The notes under the pieces: generated by a model | Database searches by the model: none | What the model was told of the DNA's origin: nothing | Seen by the model: the letters and a program-made list of their open reading frames with translations, nothing else | In this document: positions 52,565 to 63,201 of the stretch, one piece after another | Numbering within the stretch: the first letter of the stretch is position 1 | Layout: every line of letters begins with the position of its first letter | Assembly (NCBI RefSeq): GCF_020382885.2 | Contig: NC_058499.1 | Span: 6,805,872-6,869,871, forward strand | Direction: 5' to 3' | Source: Scatophagus argus | Taxonomy: Eukaryota > Chordata > Actinopteri > Scatophagidae | Length of the DNA: 64,000 nucleotides | Made by a program: the position numbers and the translations under genes

Positions 52565-53582
52565 CACATTGCAATTTCCAATCAAATCAAAGTTCTTTGT
52601 GTTTACTTCTGACTAAAGTAGTGATTGTATAGGCCCACTTGCTCAAAATTACACACCATCGAAGTTTGGCCTGAGAGCAGGCAATAATCTTGTCAAAGAA
52701 ATCCAATTAAAAGAACCCGGATCCTGAGGAAACAGGGGAGACTGGTACCTTTTAAAAAGCTATTTCTCTGAGCCGCAGGCTACTGGGGGCTACCAGGGCT
52801 CTGCATCTAATATGAAGGGTTCCCTTTTCAGACGAATGATACAGTGACGTGTATAAATGACCATGTGGGAATGTTTTCAGCTCTGAACCAAGTACTTCAG
52901 TATATTTAAATAACTTCTGAACAGCAACTTAGCCTTCTAAATTTGACAGATATTATTTTTCACAATCTTCTTAATCCAAATACTGAATGTCCTGATAGAA
53001 AACAAAAGGAGATGTGCTTGAGATGTGGGCATGGTGTGAATTAAAAAGTTAACTGGTAGAAAGTGACTCCTGAAATTGATATGGAACTCTTAAATAAAAC
53101 TACTTGGCAAGTAAGCAGAGGAGACAAAATTGCAAAAAGTGACACATAAGATGTTAAATTAGACCACTAAATGTAATGCATAAATGGCTGAAACGTCCAT
53201 TTCTTACCTCTCCATGTCATTGTAATATAAATGAAAAAATCTGACCAACCAAACTAAACATTTACACTCATACGATTGTATGAGAATATTCTAACATCCA
53301 CTATTACATGCACTTTTATATGATTAATGTTAACATCCAGTGTAAATGAATTCAAATGAGTGCATTAGGAACATGAATGGTGACGGTGATGATGGGGTAT
53401 TTCAGCTCACTGGACTGCGCTGCAACATAAAAAAAAAAGGCTTGGAACCACTGAGCTAGAGAGAGTGTGCAAAATCTATTGACTACTCGCTGATGCTGTG
53501 ACTGTCTTCCATCTCCAACATACATTACAGGCCTTATCACAGCATAAAATAGAAGAATTATGAGTTATGGACATCCCTGCTG

Positions 53583-53681
53583 CATTGGAGTTACACAGAA
53601 AATATCCAGTGTTCACTGCTGAGATAATTAGAGGGATTAGCTCAGCAGTGAACAATGGATATTCACTGTGTAGCTGCAATG
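53583..53681. repeat. Long imperfect hairpin, pre-microRNA-like
   Basis: Left arm 53583-53623 and right arm 53641-53681 are each 41 nt and pair with 36 Watson-Crick pairs, one G-T wobble and four mismatches, with no bulges, around a 17-nt loop (53624-53640). The apical 14 pairs are perfect. Size, loop and scattered internal mismatches fit an animal pre-miRNA. A miniature inverted-repeat element is the main alternative. I do not recognise a known miRNA. The strand is undetermined because both strands fold. Confidence 0.75.
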
Positions 53682-55160
53682 AGCCCAGTTTTACACACGA
53701 CAAAAAATGAAAAACGCAACAGGATTTGAGTGTGAAGTCCCTGCAATGGTCCAAAATATAACAACAATGAATATACTGTGATTTATCTGATTCTCACTTA
53801 TTATTATGATATTTTGGTGTTTGCGAAACAGGGTGTATGTGTACCTAAAATCTCACTAAATGGCATAAATCAGCGGTTAGCAGCATGTGTTACACGGATT
53901 TTAATGGTTATGATGGTTAAATAAGACAGTAGGACAATTTTCAGGAAAATGATTATTATAAAGGCATATCACCACAAGTGATGAGGACAAGAGACAACCA
54001 AAAAGACACAAAATCCCTGCTTTTTTAAGGCCAATCCAGCCAAAAATGCAATTTAGTTGTGATGATGTTTCTCCATTTTGACAGATTAACAGCAAAGCAT
54101 ATGGATGTATGTCTGCTCCATTTTTTCTTCTTTTGCCTGATTTTACTAATCATAAGTTTTTTAAGCTGTCATGCCAGGGTATTAGGTTAAGCTTTCAACT
54201 TGCAATCATCACATCTTAGATAGACCCGATGTAATATTGCATAATTTGAGCATGAATTTAAAAATATACAACGTAGAAGCTTTTGGCTTTTTCATCTGCA
54301 CAGGCCTGCTGAGCATTACGCATTCAACAGTAAAACATGACGATAATCGTTACAGTTTATAGCTCTTTTATCCATAAATGTGATAGACTATCCTTTGACA
54401 CCCCCTACCAATCAAAAAAAAAAGGAGAAACAGAGCAAAAGAAAGGTAAAATAAAGAGTGGAGGAGACCAATCGCCTCTGCCTGAAGGGTTTTCAGAGTA
54501 ATTGAAGCTGAAATACAATCACATTGCGGCAGGGTGTCAGGGTGTCACAGGAGGCAGCTAATTGGGGGCAACCCCGTGAACACCGCACAGTGATTAAGAG
54601 GGAGATGGCATTGGAGAATTGGAACAAGTTTAATTGGGTGTGTTGAATAACTTGATAACTTTTGAGGTTTCTGCTCATTCGTGTGATCTCTACATTTCCG
54701 CTTATCTACCAAGAATAATGGGCCAATTCTTCTGATCAGCTCTGAGGAAAGAGGAAGAGTACTAACAAAAAGGTGATGCAACAAGGATGTCCATAATTGG
54801 CCACAAATCAAAGCATCTCTTTTGGATTTGCACCTGCTTTTTTAATAGAATAGACTGTGCTGTGATGTCTCACTCTTTGAAGAGAAGCCTGGTTTTCCAT
54901 TAGGAACATCGAGTTGTAACTGGATTTGTGGTGAACAGAATCAAAACAAAAGACCTGCTAGCAAAGCAAATTGCAAATTAGCTTGCTGAACAAAAGATCT
55001 AAGGAAAATTATTAAAACTAGTTTTTGTTTACTCTGATCTTGAAAAATGCCTTTATTTAATGGCGTTCAAGATAATTACAGTTTTCATATTAAACTACTT
55101 GGAGGAAAGGGGTGAAAGCAGGGCAGGTAATTGCATGTTAATATACAAAAGTAATGTTCA
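53682..55160. other. Non-coding stretch
   Basis: Nothing recognised apart from a short A-run near 54413. Confidence 0.5.
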
Positions 55161-56080
55161 TACAACTGTGATTCCACAAAAGTTGGGATGCTGTGTAAAA
55201 TGTTAATAAAAACAGTATGCAATAATTTGCAAATCCTTTTAGACCTGTATTTAATTGAATACAGTATAGAAACAATATTTTTAATATGTTACCTGACCAG
55301 CCTTATTGATATTTGTAAATACATGCTCATTCTGAATTTGATACCAGCAACACACTTCAAACAATTTGGGACTCGGACAATAAGAGACTGGAATGGTCTG
55401 GAATGCTCAAAAACACCTGTTTGGACCATCCCACAGGTTAACAGGTTCATTGGTAATAAGTATCACAACTGGATATGAAAGGGGCATCCTTGAAAGGCTT
55501 TTCGTTGTTCACAAGTGAGGATGGAGTGAGGTGCACCACTGAGAAAAACTGCATGGGCAAATAGTCCAACAGCACATTTCTCAAAATACAATTGCATGAT
55601 TGTATAAAGCATATTATTACATGGGCTCAGGAAGCCTACGCTCTCACTGCATCTACAAATGCTGCAAGCAAGCCTGTTTGTAGCACATACAGATTTTAGA
55701 GCATCATATGCTGCTATCTAGACGTGGTGTTTTTCAGGTACGTCCCTGAAAATGTGTGGCGCATTATGAAGTGCAAGATACAACACAGAGACCCTGGACT
55801 GTTGAGCAAGTGAAGTCTTAAATCAAGCAAGAATGGGAAATAATTTCACTTTCACAACTTCAACAATTAGTGTCCTCAGTTCCCAAAAGCTTACTGAGCG
55901 ATACATGAAAATGTGATGTAACACAGTGGTAAAAATGCCCATGTCCCAACTTTTTTTTGAAACATGTTGCAGGCATCAGTTTCAGAATGGTGTATAATTA
56001 TAAAAAAAATAATTAAGTTTATCAGTTTTAACATTATCTATCGTACCGTATTAAAATAAATTTTGCAAATCGTTGTATTT
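55161..56080 (+). mobile_element. Tc1/mariner-superfamily transposon relic, multiple internal deletions
   Basis: The left end TACAACTGTGATTCCACAAA, then AGTTGGGATGCTGTGTAAAA, matches a fish Tc1-like element I recall (ends TACAACCCCAATTCCA..). The left non-coding part follows with CAATAATTTGCAAATCC, TTTGATACCAGCAACAC and CACCTGTTTGGACCATCCCA. The 3' part of the transposase gene is present near 55748-55910, with GAAAATGTGTGGCGCATTAT (the ENVWRIMK motif) and TTAGTGTCCTCAGTTCCCAA, then TTTGAAACATGTTGCAGGCA. The right inverted end survives only as GCAAATCGTTGTATTT. The intact element is about 1.6-1.7 kb; this copy is about 920 bp, with most catalytic sequence missing and the right tip gone. Not coding. 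Confidence 0.88.
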
Positions 56081-58420
56081 CAGAAAGCTTCAGCTCTACC
56101 AGTTTATTATCAACAATGATTTTTCCACTGGTGTATAGCATTTGGTATAACAGTCTGCCTGTATTTATTCTACAGCTTGTAGAGAGTATTAGGGGAAATT
56201 ACTTTCTATGACATGACAGTGTCTTCCTCCACAGCTGTCAAACCTGAAAAGTAAAACCAATTCACAGGAAAGGGAATATTCTCACACGTTTCCTCAAAAA
56301 ACTGAGAGACAGACGAGAGAGAGAGGGAGAGCGGGAGGAAGAGAGGATACGTTGGTTTCCATAGCAATTGTCGGCACTGTCACATGGTTACCTAGGAACT
56401 AGTCCTGTGATGCTGTGCAATTTATTTGTTTATGTTTGGCAAATCTCCAGCTGTCGCTTCCATGGAACAAAGCCACGTCTTACCATTTCATTTCTAACAG
56501 ATAAAGAACTGTCAGTAAAATTCGAAAGGTCGGAATGTACGAGATGTCAAATGTGCAATGAAGGACATGAAACTCCTTCTTATCTCAAAGAATTTGTCTG
56601 AGTACCATAATTACATCTCATCGTGTAGAAAGCACTGGGTCGCGAGCAGGTCAAAAGGACCACAAAGAAGCAACATCAATTTGTGAAATTTGTGCCAAAT
56701 GTCGATCAATAGGTGTAAGAGCAAGCAGATCATGGGTCATACCAAATGAAGATTAAATGCAATAGCAGTCTTAAGTAATTTATGTCAATATGAATTCCTC
56801 TTAGATCTTAAATTCACCTTTGATAAAGACAACCATATGCTTTGTCTGAAAGCATCATCCGTTTCCCACTACATGATTACCAGGGTTGCAGAAAGATACA
56901 TTATAATCATCTGAATTTCAGTAAGCACATTAATGAGCTAAATCTAGAGTAATGATTGCTCAGATCCATGTCTCAATAATAATGCAATTCAACTGTGAGA
57001 TTGCAGATGAAAATGTACATGTAGACATTTTTTTACATGAAGTCTACTAATATTGTTTGCGACAGTGCAATGACTCAGAACTGTAACCAAAGGGCAATCA
57101 AACGCAATCAAAATGCTTTATTTATTAGGAATAATTAAATGGGTTGTGATGCAATACAATCTAAAACTAAATATCTACTATTTTATAGAACTATAATTTA
57201 GAAGGTAGAAAGTAAGGTTGCTTTCACTTTAAAATGAATCTCGATCACAGAAGAATATCAAGCACAAACTGAAATGCAGCAATTATCATCATCTTACAAA
57301 AAAGACAACCAAACTTACAAATTCTCGCACCATTTTTTAGATCTTCCTATCTATCTAACTGTTCAGCACTTAGCTGGAACACAAACTAAAGTATGTTTAA
57401 AGATTTTTAACAGAAACAACTGTATGTTTCTCTACTTCACAATTTATTTTCTCCCCACATTAACTATTGAATATCCTGTTTCATAGTGCCATCTGCTGTT
57501 CTTGCATGTCCACTGCACCAGGACCACTAAAGGTCGATTCCAATCGTGTTTATAGTTACATTATCAACTGCAAAGTTGTAGTGTAAGCAATAATTCATTT
57601 CACTATTAGAGTATTGCTACATTTGGCCTACTCTGCTCTGAAGATCCCACATGCTATTGTGTTCGTTACATAGGGAAAACAATGTCAGTGGGACTGCAGT
57701 CTACAGCCAATCGAGACACAGTAAGAAAAAATGTCCCCTATCTGTACCTAAGGTAATACTAGCCAATCGTGGCAAATGATCACAAATATGTTAAGATTAA
57801 AGCCACCTCTGCCACATCTGCGTAATATGTTAGGTGTAATTCACCAGGAGAGAGAAATTCGTTTTGAATATTCAACTATTCTAGTTCAATATGCTTGAAA
57901 TTGTTATTAACACTTGATAAGTATACGAGTTTATGGTTATCATTATTGTATAAATATATAAGCAATGTTTTCCCCAGTGAGGAACCACGGGAACTTAAAA
58001 AATACACCTTTGTAAACAGGAACTACAAATGTATGAAGAAAGTTATACACGGAAGTGACGTACCCACATGTGTGTCTTTGTTTAAGACTCCAGGAACTCA
58101 GCCCGATCAGAAACACGATTACGTTTTGGTTCTTACCTGGTAGTTTTTCCAGCTTTAACCAAATATCAGACCAAATTTCAACAGTGGAGAAAACGTGTAG
58201 CGATAACAGAACACGTTCAAACTATATATCTAACTCTGCACAAGGTTGAAATGCCCAAAGGAAAAATAACGGAGTGACTGGTGTGGCTAGGCTGTTGTGT
58301 GCAGACACAAATAAAATCGAAGAAAAACAAAGGAGAAAAAAAAAATCTTGGAAAAAAATGAGGAGTACTAAGACTATCCTTAACAAAACTCTACTAAACA
58401 TCGATACTTTCAACAACATA
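56081..58420. other. Non-coding left flank of the U4 array
   Basis: AT-rich sequence without a recognised gene. An 82-codon frame (57895-58143, plus strand) and several overlapping frames at 58055-58420 have no domain. The last 20 bp before 58421 hold a good 3'-box candidate for U4 copy 1. Confidence 0.45.
58401..58414 (-). terminator. Candidate snRNA 3' box for U4 copy 1
   Basis: On the minus strand GTTGAAAGTATCGA lies 7-20 nt past the U4 3' end. It resembles the vertebrate snRNA 3' box GTTTN0-3AAARNNAGA, the signal read by Integrator for 3' processing. The corresponding place in the other copies has only a weak match (ATTTCAAATGTTA). Confidence 0.4.
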
Positions 58421-58565
58421 TCAGCCTCCGTAGAGACTATCAAAAATTGCCGTAGCCGACTGTATTTCAAGTCGTCAAGGCGGGGTATTGGGTAAAGTTT
58501 TCAACTAGCAATAATCGCGCCTCGGGTAAACCTCATAGGCTACGATACTGCCACTGCGCAAGAGT
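58421..58565 (-). ncRNA. U4 spliceosomal snRNA, copy 1 (array edge)
   Basis: U4 is an RNA polymerase II snRNA that pairs with U6 in the U4/U6-U5 tri-snRNP and is released when the spliceosome is activated in the nucleus. The minus strand reads 5' ACTCTTGCGCAGTGGCAGTA, the U6-pairing stem II segment. The 5' stem-loop (CGTAGCC..GAGG..CCGAGGCGCG) is followed by the stem I segment TTGCTAGTTG, the CCCAATACCCCGCC central region, the Sm site AATTTTTG and a terminal AGTCTC-TACG-GAGGCT hairpin. The length of 145 nt equals human U4. Relative to the other copies it has a distinct 3' end (GATAG before the hairpin, GGCTGA after it) nearer the canonical form, a UUUAC pentaloop and a unique 3' flank with a better 3' box. 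It is the last, most downstream copy of the array. PSE and distal palindrome are present. Functional status is inferred, not shown. Confidence 0.93.
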
Positions 58566-58607
58566 AAAGAGAGAAGACACACGGAGGAGGCCACACTAAA
58601 TTGTACG

Positions 58608-58626
58608 CATCCCTCTATCAGGGTCA
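58608..58626 (-). promoter_or_regulatory. U4 proximal sequence element (PSE)
   Basis: TGACCCTGATAGAGGGATG on the minus strand lies at -43 to -61 from the U4 5' end. It fits the first nine positions of the vertebrate PSE (YSACCNTRANNNNAAARKG) exactly and the last three (RKG); the AAA is GGG here. SNAPc/PTF binds this element. No TATA box lies at -25 to -30, as expected for a Pol II snRNA gene. The same element occurs for the other complete copies at 59045-59063, 59800-59818, 60237-60255, 61005-61023, 61442-61460, 62197-62215, 62634-62652 and 63389-63407. Confidence 0.75.
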
Positions 58627-58762
58627 TATTGTTGGGCTCTTGTATACTGAATAACCAGTTGTGTGTGGCTGTTACTTTAATCATGATTGTCTGGTTGGTA
58701 AGAGTGTTAAATTCTACTCAAAGGGTTAAACTGTTATTTCCACCATTATTGCGTTGCATTTC

Positions 58763-58783
58763 TTAACCATGAATTATGGTTAA
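58763..58783. promoter_or_regulatory. Palindromic distal element (SPH/Staf-like) of U4 copy 1
   Basis: TAACCATGAATTATGGTTA forms an inverted repeat (8-bp arms with the outer T/A pair, 5-bp spacer) at -198 to -218 from the U4 start. This is where snRNA distal sequence elements sit. Read on the minus strand, TTAACCATAATTCATGG is close to the ZNF143/Staf consensus (YYWCCCRNMATSCMYY). Octamer-like ATGCAAC follows on the same strand. It recurs at the same offset in copies 2-8. In copy 9 half of it is deleted. Confidence 0.55.
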
Positions 58784-58857
58784 GTCCCAGGTTGACCCCC
58801 GTAGTTTCAATACCACATCCATGAACTGCTTAAAAGGTTTTATATTAACATTTGAAA

Positions 58858-59002
58858 TAAGTCCCCGTAGAGACTGGCAAAAATTGCCGTTGCCGACTGT
58901 ATTTCAAGTCGTCAAGGCGGGGTATTGGGTAAAGTTTTCAACCAGCAATAATCGCGCCTCGGATAAACCTCATAGGCTACGATACTGCCACTGCGCAAGA
59001 GT
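58858..59002 (-). ncRNA. U4 snRNA, copy 2
   Basis: Full 145-nt U4 with intact Sm site AATTTTTG and UUUAU pentaloop. The stem I segment is TTGCTGGTTG, so two U6 pairs become G-U wobbles compared with the canonical TTGCTAATTG. Upstream spacer is long; downstream spacer is short, of the ATATTAACATTTGAAAT type. It keeps CGGCAACGGC where most copies have CGGCAATGGC. Confidence 0.93.
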
Positions 59003-59234
59003 AAAGAGAGAAGACACACGGAGGAGGCCACACTAAATTGTACGCATCCCTCTATCAGGGTCATATTGTTGGGCTCTTGTATACCGAATAACCAGTCGTG
59101 TGAGGCTGTTACTTTAATCGTGATTGTCTGGTTGGTAAGAGTGTTAAATTCTACTCAAAGGGTTAAACTGTTATTGCCACCATTGTTGCGTTGCATTTCT
59201 TAACCATGAATTATGGTTAAGTCCGCCGTTGACC

Positions 59235-59555
59235 ACAGATGTGGCTTGTCTTGTGATTGTAGTTAGAGGGGCTGGACTAATTATTTCCCAATTTTTGGCC
59301 ATGGATCGACAATGGATGATGTCAAAATGGTTCAAAAGACAGTCATCAGACTTACTGTACTGAGAAGTAGCTCCACTTTATTTTGACATATCAAAAAAAT
59401 TTCCGCCCTCTGTAGCCTAATTTTGTTTACACCACTTCACAGACTTCTATATAAAGCAATACACGTTTTAATACAGACAGAATAGATTTGTACAACTAAG
59501 AAAAAACTGAGAGTCGACAACTCACTACAGAAAAGAGGATCTCACTCCACTGACA
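59235..59555. repeat. 321-bp extra block in long spacer 1
   Basis: Inserted between GTTGACC and GTAGTTTCTATACC, where the short spacer has only three C's. It contains TCTATATAAAGCAATACACG on the plus strand, but no RNA gene was recognised downstream of it. The same block occurs at 60427-60760, 61632-61952, 62824-63144 and 63563-63896. Confidence 0.85.
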
Positions 59556-59612
59556 GTAGTTTCTATACCACATCCATGAACTGCTTGAAAGGTTTTATTT
59601 TAACATTTAAAA

Positions 59613-59757
59613 TAAGTCCCCATAGAGACTGGCAAAAATTGCCATTGCCGACTGTATTTCAAGTCGTCAAGGCGGGGTATTGGGTAAAGTTTTCAACCAG
59701 CAATAATCGCGCCTCGGATAAACCTCATAGGCTACGATACTGCCACTGCGCAAGAGT
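59613..59757 (-). ncRNA. U4 snRNA, copy 3
   Basis: Complete 145-nt U4. The terminal hairpin has loop TATG instead of TACG. Stem I segment TTGCTGG, pentaloop UUUAU. The downstream flank is the TTTTAAATGTTAAAAT type associated with long spacers. Identical in sequence to copy 7, 2,397 bp away. Confidence 0.93.
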
Positions 59758-60049
59758 AAAGAGAGAAGACACACGGAGGAGGCCACACTAAATTGTACGC
59801 ATCCCTCTATCAGGGTCATATTGTTGGGCTCTTGTATACCGAATAACCAGTTGTGTGTGGCTGTTACTTTAATCATGATTGTCTGGTTGGTAAGAGTGTT
59901 AAATTCTACTCAAAGGGTTAAACTGTTATTTCCACCATTATTGTGTTGCATTTCTTAACCATGAATTATGGTTAAGTCCCAGGTTGACCCCCGCAGTTTC
60001 GATACCATATCCATGAACTGCTTAAAAGGTTTTATATTAACATTTGAAA

Positions 60050-60194
60050 TAAGTCCCCGTAGAGACTGGCAAAAATTGCCATTGCCAACTATATTTCAAG
60101 TCGTCAAGGCGGGGTATTGGGTAAAGTTTTCAACCAGCAATAATCGCGCCTCGGGTAAACCTCATAGGCTACGATACTGCCACTGCGCAAGAGT
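60050..60194 (-). ncRNA. U4 snRNA, copy 4
   Basis: Complete U4 with pentaloop UUUAC and a change in the central stem (ATAGTTGGCAATGG, where most copies have GTCGGC). Its leader carries TTCTTTCTTTACT just upstream. Identical to copy 8. The GTT change weakens one G-C pair of the central stem, so this pair of copies may be less fit. Confidence 0.92.
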
Positions 60195-60426
60195 AAAGAA
60201 AGAAGACACATGGAGGAGGCCACACTAAATTGTACGCATCCCTCTATCAGGGTCATATTGTTGGGCTCTTGTATACTGAATAACCAGTTGTGTGTGGCTG
60301 TTACTTTAATCATGATTGTCTGGTTGGTAAGAGTGTTAAATTCTACTCAAAGGGTTAAACTGTTATTTCCACCATTATTGCGTTGCATTTCTTAACCATG
60401 AATTATGGTTAGGTCCCCCGTTGACC

Positions 60427-60760
60427 ACAGATGTGGCTTGTCTTGTGATTGTAGTTAGAGGGGCTGGACTAATTATTTCCCAATTTTTGGCCATGGATCG
60501 ACAATGGATGATGTCAAAATGGTTCAAAAGACAGTCATCAGACTTACTGTACTGAGAAGTAGCTCCACTTTATTTTGACATATCAAAAAAATTTCCGCCC
60601 TCTGTAGCCTAATTTTGTTTACACCACTAAAACACACCACTTCACAGACTTCTATATAAAGCAATACACGTTTTAATACAGACAGAATAGATTTGTATAA
60701 CTAAGAAAAAACTGAGAGTCGACAACTCACTACAGAAAAGAGGATCTCACTCCACTGACA
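60427..60760. repeat. Extra block in long spacer 2, with 13-bp addition
   Basis: Same block as 59235-59555 but with an added CTAAAACACACCA-type 13-bp stretch near 60629, which explains the 768-bp monomer. Confidence 0.85.
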
Positions 60761-60817
60761 GTAGTTTCTATACCACATCCATGAAATGCTTGAAAGGTTT
60801 TATTTTAACATTTAAAA

Positions 60818-60962
60818 TAAGTCCCCGTAGAGACTGGCAAAAATTGCCATTGCCGACTATATTTCAAGTCGTCAAGGCGGGGTATTGGGTAAAGTTTTCA
60901 ACTAGCAATAATCGCGCCTCGGATAAACCTCATAGGCTACGATACTGCCGCTGCGCAAGAGT
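60818..60962 (-). ncRNA. U4 snRNA, copy 5
   Basis: Complete U4. Unique change at position 13 (GCGCAGCGGCAG instead of GCGCAGTGGCAG), between the two helical parts of stem II. Stem I segment TTGCTAG. The 3' flank begins like that of the truncated copy 10, which makes these two sister copies. Confidence 0.92.
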
Positions 60963-61254
60963 AAAGAGAGAAGACACACGGAGGAGGCCACACTAAATTG
61001 TACGCATCCCTCTATCAGGGTCATATTGTTGGGCTCTTGTATACCGAATAACCAGTTGTGTGTGGCTGTTACTTTAATCGTGATTGTCTGGTTGGTAAGA
61101 GTGTTAAATTCTACTCAAAGGGTTAAACTGTTATTTCCACCATTATTGTATTGCATTTCTTAACCATGAATTATGGTTAAGTCCCAGGTTGACCCCCGCA
61201 GTTTCGATACCACATCCATGAACTGCTTAAAAGGTTTTATATTAACATTTGAAA

Positions 61255-61399
61255 TAAGTCCCCGTAGAGACTGGCAAAAATTGCCATTGCCGACCATATT
61301 TCAAGTCGTCAAGGCGGGGTATTGGGTAAAGTTTTCAACCAGCAATAATCGCGCCTCGGATAAACCTCATAGGCTACGATACTGCCACTGCGCAAGAGT
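61255..61399 (-). ncRNA. U4 snRNA, copy 6
   Basis: Complete U4, with ATGGTCGGC in the central stem. The 5' half and the whole upstream spacer match copy 2 at a 2,397-bp offset, while the 3' half differs from copy 2. The edge of the duplicated tract (or a conversion tract) therefore lies inside this gene. Confidence 0.92.
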
Positions 61400-61631
61400 A
61401 AAGAGAGAAGACACACGGAGGAGGCCACACTAAATTGTACGCATCCCTCTATCAGGGTCATATTGTTGGGCTCTTGTATACCGAATAACCAGTCGTGTGA
61501 GGCTGTTACTTTAATCGTGATTGTCTGGTTGGTAAGAGTGTTAAATTCTACTCAAAGGGTTAAACTGTTATTGCCACCATTGTTGCGTTGCATTTCTTAA
61601 CCATGAATTATGGTTAAGTCCGCCGTTGACC

Positions 61632-61952
61632 ACAGATGTGGCTTGTCTTGTGATTGTAGTTAGAGGGGCTGGACTAATTATTTCCCAATTTTTGGCCATG
61701 GATCGACAATGGATGATGTCAAAATGGTTCAAAAGACAGTCATCAGACTTACTGTACTGAGAAGTAGCTCCACTTTATTTTGACATATCAAAAAAATTTC
61801 CGCCCTCTGTAGCCTAATTTTGTTTACACCACTTCACAGACTTCTATATAAAGCAATACACGTTTTAATACAGACAGAATAGATTTGTACAACTAAGAAA
61901 AAACTGAGAGTCGACAACTCACTACAGAAAAGAGGATCTCACTCCACTGACA
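61632..61952. repeat. Extra block in long spacer 3
   Basis: 321 bp, matching 59235-59555 at the 2,397-bp offset. Confidence 0.85.
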
Positions 61953-62009
61953 GTAGTTTCTATACCACATCCATGAACTGCTTGAAAGGTTTTATTTTAA
62001 CATTTAAAA

Positions 62010-62154
62010 TAAGTCCCCATAGAGACTGGCAAAAATTGCCATTGCCGACTGTATTTCAAGTCGTCAAGGCGGGGTATTGGGTAAAGTTTTCAACCAGCAA
62101 TAATCGCGCCTCGGATAAACCTCATAGGCTACGATACTGCCACTGCGCAAGAGT
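62010..62154 (-). ncRNA. U4 snRNA, copy 7
   Basis: Complete U4, sequence identical to copy 3, including the TATG terminal loop. Confidence 0.93.
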
Positions 62155-62446
62155 AAAGAGAGAAGACACACGGAGGAGGCCACACTAAATTGTACGCATC
62201 CCTCTATCAGGGTCATATTGTTGGGCTCTTGTATACCGAATAACCAGTTGTGTGTGGCTGTTACTTTAATCATGATTGTCTGGTTGGTAAGAGTGTTAAA
62301 TTCTACTCAAAGGGTTAAACTGTTATTTCCACCATTATTGTGTTGCATTTCTTAACCATGAATTATGGTTAAGTCCCAGGTTGACCCCCGCAGTTTCGAT
62401 ACCATATCCATGAACTGCTTAAAAGGTTTTATATTAACATTTGAAA

Positions 62447-62591
62447 TAAGTCCCCGTAGAGACTGGCAAAAATTGCCATTGCCAACTATATTTCAAGTCG
62501 TCAAGGCGGGGTATTGGGTAAAGTTTTCAACCAGCAATAATCGCGCCTCGGGTAAACCTCATAGGCTACGATACTGCCACTGCGCAAGAGT
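62447..62591 (-). ncRNA. U4 snRNA, copy 8
   Basis: Complete U4, sequence identical to copy 4, including the UUUAC pentaloop and the central-stem change. Confidence 0.92.
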
Positions 62592-62823
62592 AAAGAAAGA
62601 AGACACATGGAGGAGGCCACACTAAATTGTACGCATCCCTCTATCAGGGTCATATTGTTGGGCTCTTGTATACTGAATAACCAGTTGTGTGTGGCTGTTA
62701 CTTTAATCATGATTGTCTGGTTGGTAAGAGTGTTAAATTCTACTCAAAGGGTTAAACTGTTATTTCCACCATTATTGCGTTGCATTTCTTAACCATGAAT
62801 TATGGTTAGGTCCCCCGTTGACC

Positions 62824-63144
62824 ACAGATGTGGCTTGTCTTGTGATTGTAGTTAGAGGGGCTGGACTAATTATTTCCCAATTTTTGGCCATGGATCGACA
62901 ATGGATGATGTCAAAATGGTTCAAAAGACAGTCATCAGACTTACTGTACTGAGAAGTAGCTCCACTTTATTTTGACATATCAAAAAAATTTCCGCCCTCT
63001 GTAGCCTAATTTTGTTTACACCACTTCACAGACTTCTATATAAAGCAATACACGTTTTAATACAGACAGAATAGATTTGTACAACTAAGAAAAAACTGAG
63101 AGTCGACAACTCACTACAGAAAAGAGGATCTCACTCTACTGACA
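62824..63144. repeat. Extra block in long spacer 4
   Basis: 321 bp, without the 13-bp addition that its counterpart at 60427-60760 has. Confidence 0.85.
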
Positions 63145-63201
63145 GTAGTTTCTATACCACATCCATGAACTGCTTAAAAGGTTTTATATTAACAGTTGAA
63201 A

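Larger units (their letters stand above)
48553..53582. other. Non-coding stretch, 5 kb
   Basis: Only homopolymer and simple repeats recognised: a 12-G run (49863-49874) and a TG run leading into 13 G's (52528-52564). Confidence 0.45.

Noticed and set aside
59310-59365. Box C/D snoRNA in the extra block (ATGATGT..CTGA)
   Set aside because: Box C deviates, and the bases flanking C and D do not form a terminal stem.
59667-62710. Minus-strand 61-69-codon frames in the array
   Set aside because: They overlap U4 and its PSE region; open only because the monomers are near-identical.
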